A DNA stretch of 5,653 nt from Chloroflexota bacterium (GTDB lineage: Bacteria > Chloroflexota > Anaerolineae > Anaerolineales > UBA4823). The stretch is from NCBI GenBank assembly GCA_017860725.1, contig JAGDMX010000195.1, positions 1 to 5,653 on the forward strand, in the 5' to 3' direction. The notes under the pieces were generated by a model. It saw only the letters and a list, made by a program, of their open reading frames with translations, was not told the origin of the DNA and did no database searches. This document shows positions 3,212 to 5,653 of the stretch, piece after piece (the first letter of the stretch is position 1; each line of letters starts with the position of its first letter). Made by a program: the position numbers and the translations under genes.

Positions 3212-5653
3212 ATGATCAAAAATCCAAATTCGCTTGAGAATCTTTCTGCTCATCCTCGGCTCCCCTGGTATCTTTCCCCAACCTGGCAATTGGTCCTGAT
3301 GGCTGCCATCATCTTCATCGCAGAATTGATTGCTATGGGGGTAATTTATTTTGTGAATACACCGAATTACCTGGTGGAGACCTTTTTGGATGCTATGTTC
3401 ATGATTCTATTGATCTTGCCGGCTCTTTACTTACTGCAAATGCGGCCTATCCGAAACCAAATGAAGAAACGCGAAACAGCAGATCAGGCTTTACGTAAAA
3501 GCGAAAAACTATTGCGCACCGTTTTAGAGCTGCTTCCGGTAGGTGTCTGGATCACGGATGCCAAGGGAACAATCCAGCAAGGCAATCAGGCGTCTCAAGA
3601 GATTTGGGGCGGTGCCCGCTATGTGGGTATTGATCAGTACGGGGAATATAAAGGCTGGTGGTTAGATAGCGGCAAACGCATCGAGCCGCACGAATGGGCA
3701 GCCGCAAGGGCGATCAAAAATGGCGAAACCTCTCTGAACGAAGAAATTGAGATCGAGAACTTTGATGGCGCCCACAAAATTATCCTCAACTCGGTTAAGC
3801 CTTTCTATGACGAGCATCAAACGCTCGCCGGAGCAATCATCGTCAACCAGGACATCACAGAGCGCAAGCAAGCCGAGCAAGCCCTGAAGGAGCGCGAGGC
3901 GTTATTCAGCACTGCCTTCCAGTACCTGCCTGTAGGTGTCTGGCTGACCGATCAAACCGGAAAAATTACCTATGGAAATCCGGCCGGTCAGGCGATTTGG
4001 GCGGGTGCCCGCTATGTGGGTATGGAGAGTTATGGAGAATACAAGGGCTGGTGGTTGAGCACCGGCAAGCTCATCGAGACGGATGAATGGGCAGTCGCCA
4101 GGGCAATCGATAAAGGGGAAACCTCGCTAAATGAAGAGATCGAGATCGAATGCTTTGACGGCAGTCATAAAATCATCCTCAATTCAGCCATCCCCGTCCG
4201 TGACGAAAAGGGGCGCATCTTATGGGCATTTGTAGTCAATCAGGACATCACCGAACGTAAACATCGGGAACAAGTTCTCCAGCAAACCAATGAGCTGCTG
4301 GAACGATTTTTTACCAGTATTGGTACCTTGATTGCCTACATGGACCGCGACTTTAATTTCATTCGCGTCAATGAGTCTTATGCCAAATCTGCCGGTCATA
4401 CCCCCGATTTCTTCCTGGGTAAAAACCATTTTGACCTGTACCCTCACCCCGAGAACGAAGCTATTTTCCAGCAGGTAGTAGAAACCGGTGAGCCATTCTC
4501 TGTATTCGCCAAACCATTTGAATACGCCGAATATCCCGATCGCGGCGTTACTTATTGGGACTGGAGCCTGCAGCCAGTGAAAGGTGCTAATGGCGCCGTC
4601 CAAGGCGTGGTTCTCAGCCTGGTGGATATGACCGAGCGCATCCGTGCTGAAAGCCAGTTAGCCCATCAATACCAGGAGCTGCGTGAGCTGACGATTGCCG
4701 AACAAAAACAACGCGCGCTGGCAGAAAGCCTGGTGCAATCCATCATCGCCTTGAATTCCAGCCTGGAGCTTGAGAAGGTTCTGGAATCCATCCTGGACCA
4801 GATCCGGCGTGCGATTCTATTCCAGGGAGCGGATATCATCCTGCTGGATGGATATACTTTACGAGTCGCCTGTAGTACAGGCTTCGAAGATTATCCAGCC
4901 AGCAAACAGGCGTTGGAAGGTACTTACCGGATAGAAGACGTCCCACTTTGGAATCAAATTTATTTGACCCATAAGCCCATGGTTGTCCCAGATTCATTGG
5001 CTCACGCCGAATGGCAGATTATTCCAGGGATGGAGTGGGTGCGGTCATACGTAGGTGCTCCTTTGGTTGCCGGGGGTTGGCTGATTGGCATCATCAACCT
5101 GACCAGCGAAATCCCCGGCTTCTTTGATGAGCAAATCGTCGAAAGGGTGATGGTCCTTACCTCGCCCGCCTCACTGGCGCTGCGCAATGCTCAACTATAT
5201 AATGCCGAACAGACTGCCCGCCGCGCCAACGAGACATTGAGTAGCGCCGCTATCGCTTTAACGCGCACCCTTGACCTGGATCAGGTATTAGACACCCTCC
5301 TGGAGCATATTGCAGAGATTATCCCTTGTGACACGGCCATTGTCAGTCTGATGGCAGGCACAGACAATCTCTCGGCACGTGCGGTACACGGCCACCCTGT
5401 GCAAATTACTTCAGATGAAATTCTGACATTGGGCGGAGAGATTGAAACCAATTCTCTCATCCAACGATTGATCTCGAATCAAATGAGCATTTTAATCCCG
5501 GATACAACCGATTATCCGGAATGGAAGTTTTCTGCGGGTGCTGGGCCAATTAAAGCCTGGCTGGGTGTTCCCATTGTCGCCGGTGAGAAAACAATCGGTA
5601 TAGTCAGCCTGGGGCAATTCGAGAGTAAATATTTCTCTGAAGAGCATAAGACC
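3212..5653 (+). CDS. Membrane-anchored multi-PAS/GAF sensor protein (probable histidine kinase), 3' end cut
   Basis: The frame stays open for 814 codons to the window edge. Two hydrophobic helices (about 26-48 and 54-77) anchor it in the membrane with a very short outer loop, so the sensing is mainly cytoplasmic. Then follow PAS1 (about 98-219), PAS2 (about 229-350) and PAS3 (about 364-480), ending in the typical D-(I/M)-TER motif (214-218, 345-349, 472-476) that leads into a signalling helix. A coiled linker (about 477-510) leads to GAF1 (about 515-662) and GAF2 (from about 685, cut). PAS and GAF domains bind small ligands, haem, flavin or nucleotides; no cofactor residue is recognisable here. 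The output domain is beyond the edge: a histidine kinase is most common for this layout, but GGDEF, SpoIIE phosphatase or an adenylate cyclase are possible. The gene follows the TipAL-type regulator on the same strand but is separated by a terminator and its own promoter. Confidence 0.88.
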   Translation, partial: MIKNPNSLENLSAHPRLPWYLSPTWQLVLMAAIIFIAELIAMGVIYFVNTPNYLVETFLDAMFMILLILPALYLLQMRPIRNQMKKRETADQALRKSEKLLRTVLELLPVGVWITDAKGTIQQGNQASQEIWGGARYVGIDQYGEYKGWWLDSGKRIEPHEWAAARAIKNGETSLNEEIEIENFDGAHKIILNSVKPFYDEHQTLAGAIIVNQDITERKQAEQALKEREALFSTAFQYLPVGVWLTDQTGKITYGNPAGQAIWAGARYVGMESYGEYKGWWLSTGKLIETDEWAVARAIDKGETSLNEEIEIECFDGSHKIILNSAIPVRDEKGRILWAFVVNQDITERKHREQVLQQTNELLERFFTSIGTLIAYMDRDFNFIRVNESYAKSAGHTPDFFLGKNHFDLYPHPENEAIFQQVVETGEPFSVFAKPFEYAEYPDRGVTYWDWSLQPVKGANGAVQGVVLSLVDMTERIRAESQLAHQYQELRELTIAEQKQRALAESLVQSIIALNSSLELEKVLESILDQIRRAILFQGADIILLDGYTLRVACSTGFEDYPASKQALEGTYRIEDVPLWNQIYLTHKPMVVPDSLAHAEWQIIPGMEWVRSYVGAPLVAGGWLIGIINLTSEIPGFFDEQIVERVMVLTSPASLALRNAQLYNAEQTARRANETLSSAAIALTRTLDLDQVLDTLLEHIAEIIPCDTAIVSLMAGTDNLSARAVHGHPVQITSDEILTLGGEIETNSLIQRLISNQMSILIPDTTDYPEWKFSAGAGPIKAWLGVPIVAGEKTIGIVSLGQFESKYFSEEHKT
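3533..4261 (+). repeat. Tandem duplication of a PAS domain inside the sensor gene
   Basis: Residues 108-219 and 239-350 align without gaps; by hand count about 77 of 112 residues are identical. The shared blocks include GARYVG, YGEYKGWWL, GETSLNEEIEIE, HKIILNS and VNQDITERK. The period is exactly 393 bp (131 codons). At DNA level, 3611-3630 equals 4004-4023 at all 20 bases. PAS3 is not a close copy. This points to an intragenic duplication, or later gene conversion, well after the family arose. Confidence 0.9.

Noticed and set aside
3611..4023. Repeated 20-bp block that might suggest a repeat array
   Set aside because: There are only two copies, in frame and 393 bp apart, explained by duplication of a PAS domain. 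There is no CRISPR-like spacing.
4220..4603. A 127-codon open frame on the minus strand, and a similar one at 3662-3880
   Set aside because: Both are antisense to PAS domains of the sensor gene, which is continuous and has recognisable domains throughout.
4754..5653. GAF domains as phytochrome-type, bilin-binding photoreceptors
   Set aside because: No chromophore-binding cysteine motif or PHY domain is visible in the part present; they look like generic GAF sensors.
1..5653. A novel defence or mobile-element system spanning the window
   Set aside because: There is no nuclease, helicase, transposase, integrase, reverse transcriptase, toxin-antitoxin pair or array. All four genes belong to familiar families.

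Overview
The window looks like ordinary chromosomal DNA from a free-living bacterium. The best guess is a member of the Chloroflexota, perhaps Anaerolineae-like. That rests on the gene mix (secreted S1 protease, TipAL-type regulator, long PAS/GAF sensor with few other domains) and is an inference, not a proof. There are four protein genes. Two run off the window edges: the protease at the left end and the sensor at the right end.

Layout. Bases 1-719 (minus strand) encode an exported chymotrypsin-fold serine protease with a complete catalytic triad and a well-formed promoter and ribosome binding site. It is divergent from a two-domain GNAT acetyltransferase (919-1965, plus). The shared 199-bp spacer holds a promoter for each direction, a 17-bp palindrome in the protease leader and a short inverted repeat at the GNAT -35. 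The GNAT -10 box sits so close to the ATG that its mRNA may be leaderless. After 63 bp comes a MerR-family regulator of the TipAL type (2029 or 2032 to 2793, plus). Its promoter has the 19-bp spacer and dyad operator typical of MerR-controlled promoters. Inside this gene, a strong Shine-Dalgarno sequence precedes an in-frame ATG exactly at the junction between the DNA-binding half and the ligand-binding half. This suggests a second, short product like TipAS of Streptomyces.

Bases 2794-3211 are non-coding and rich in structure: a likely terminator for the regulator (2844-2897), a near-consensus forward promoter (2933-2961), a 101-bp imperfect palindrome with a GC-rich core (3005-3105), and a smaller hairpin near the next start. 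From 3212 to the right edge runs a membrane-anchored sensor with two transmembrane helices, three PAS domains (the first two a clear tandem duplication) and two GAF domains, the second incomplete. Its output domain lies beyond the window.

The genes do not form an obvious single pathway. The common theme is environmental response: secretion, acetyl transfer, drug- or ligand-responsive transcription control, and multi-input sensing. I see no CRISPR array, tRNA, rRNA, transposase or defence operon. The items most worth a second look are the possible dual-product TipAL-like gene with its self-operator and the palindromic element in the presumed leader of the sensor gene.
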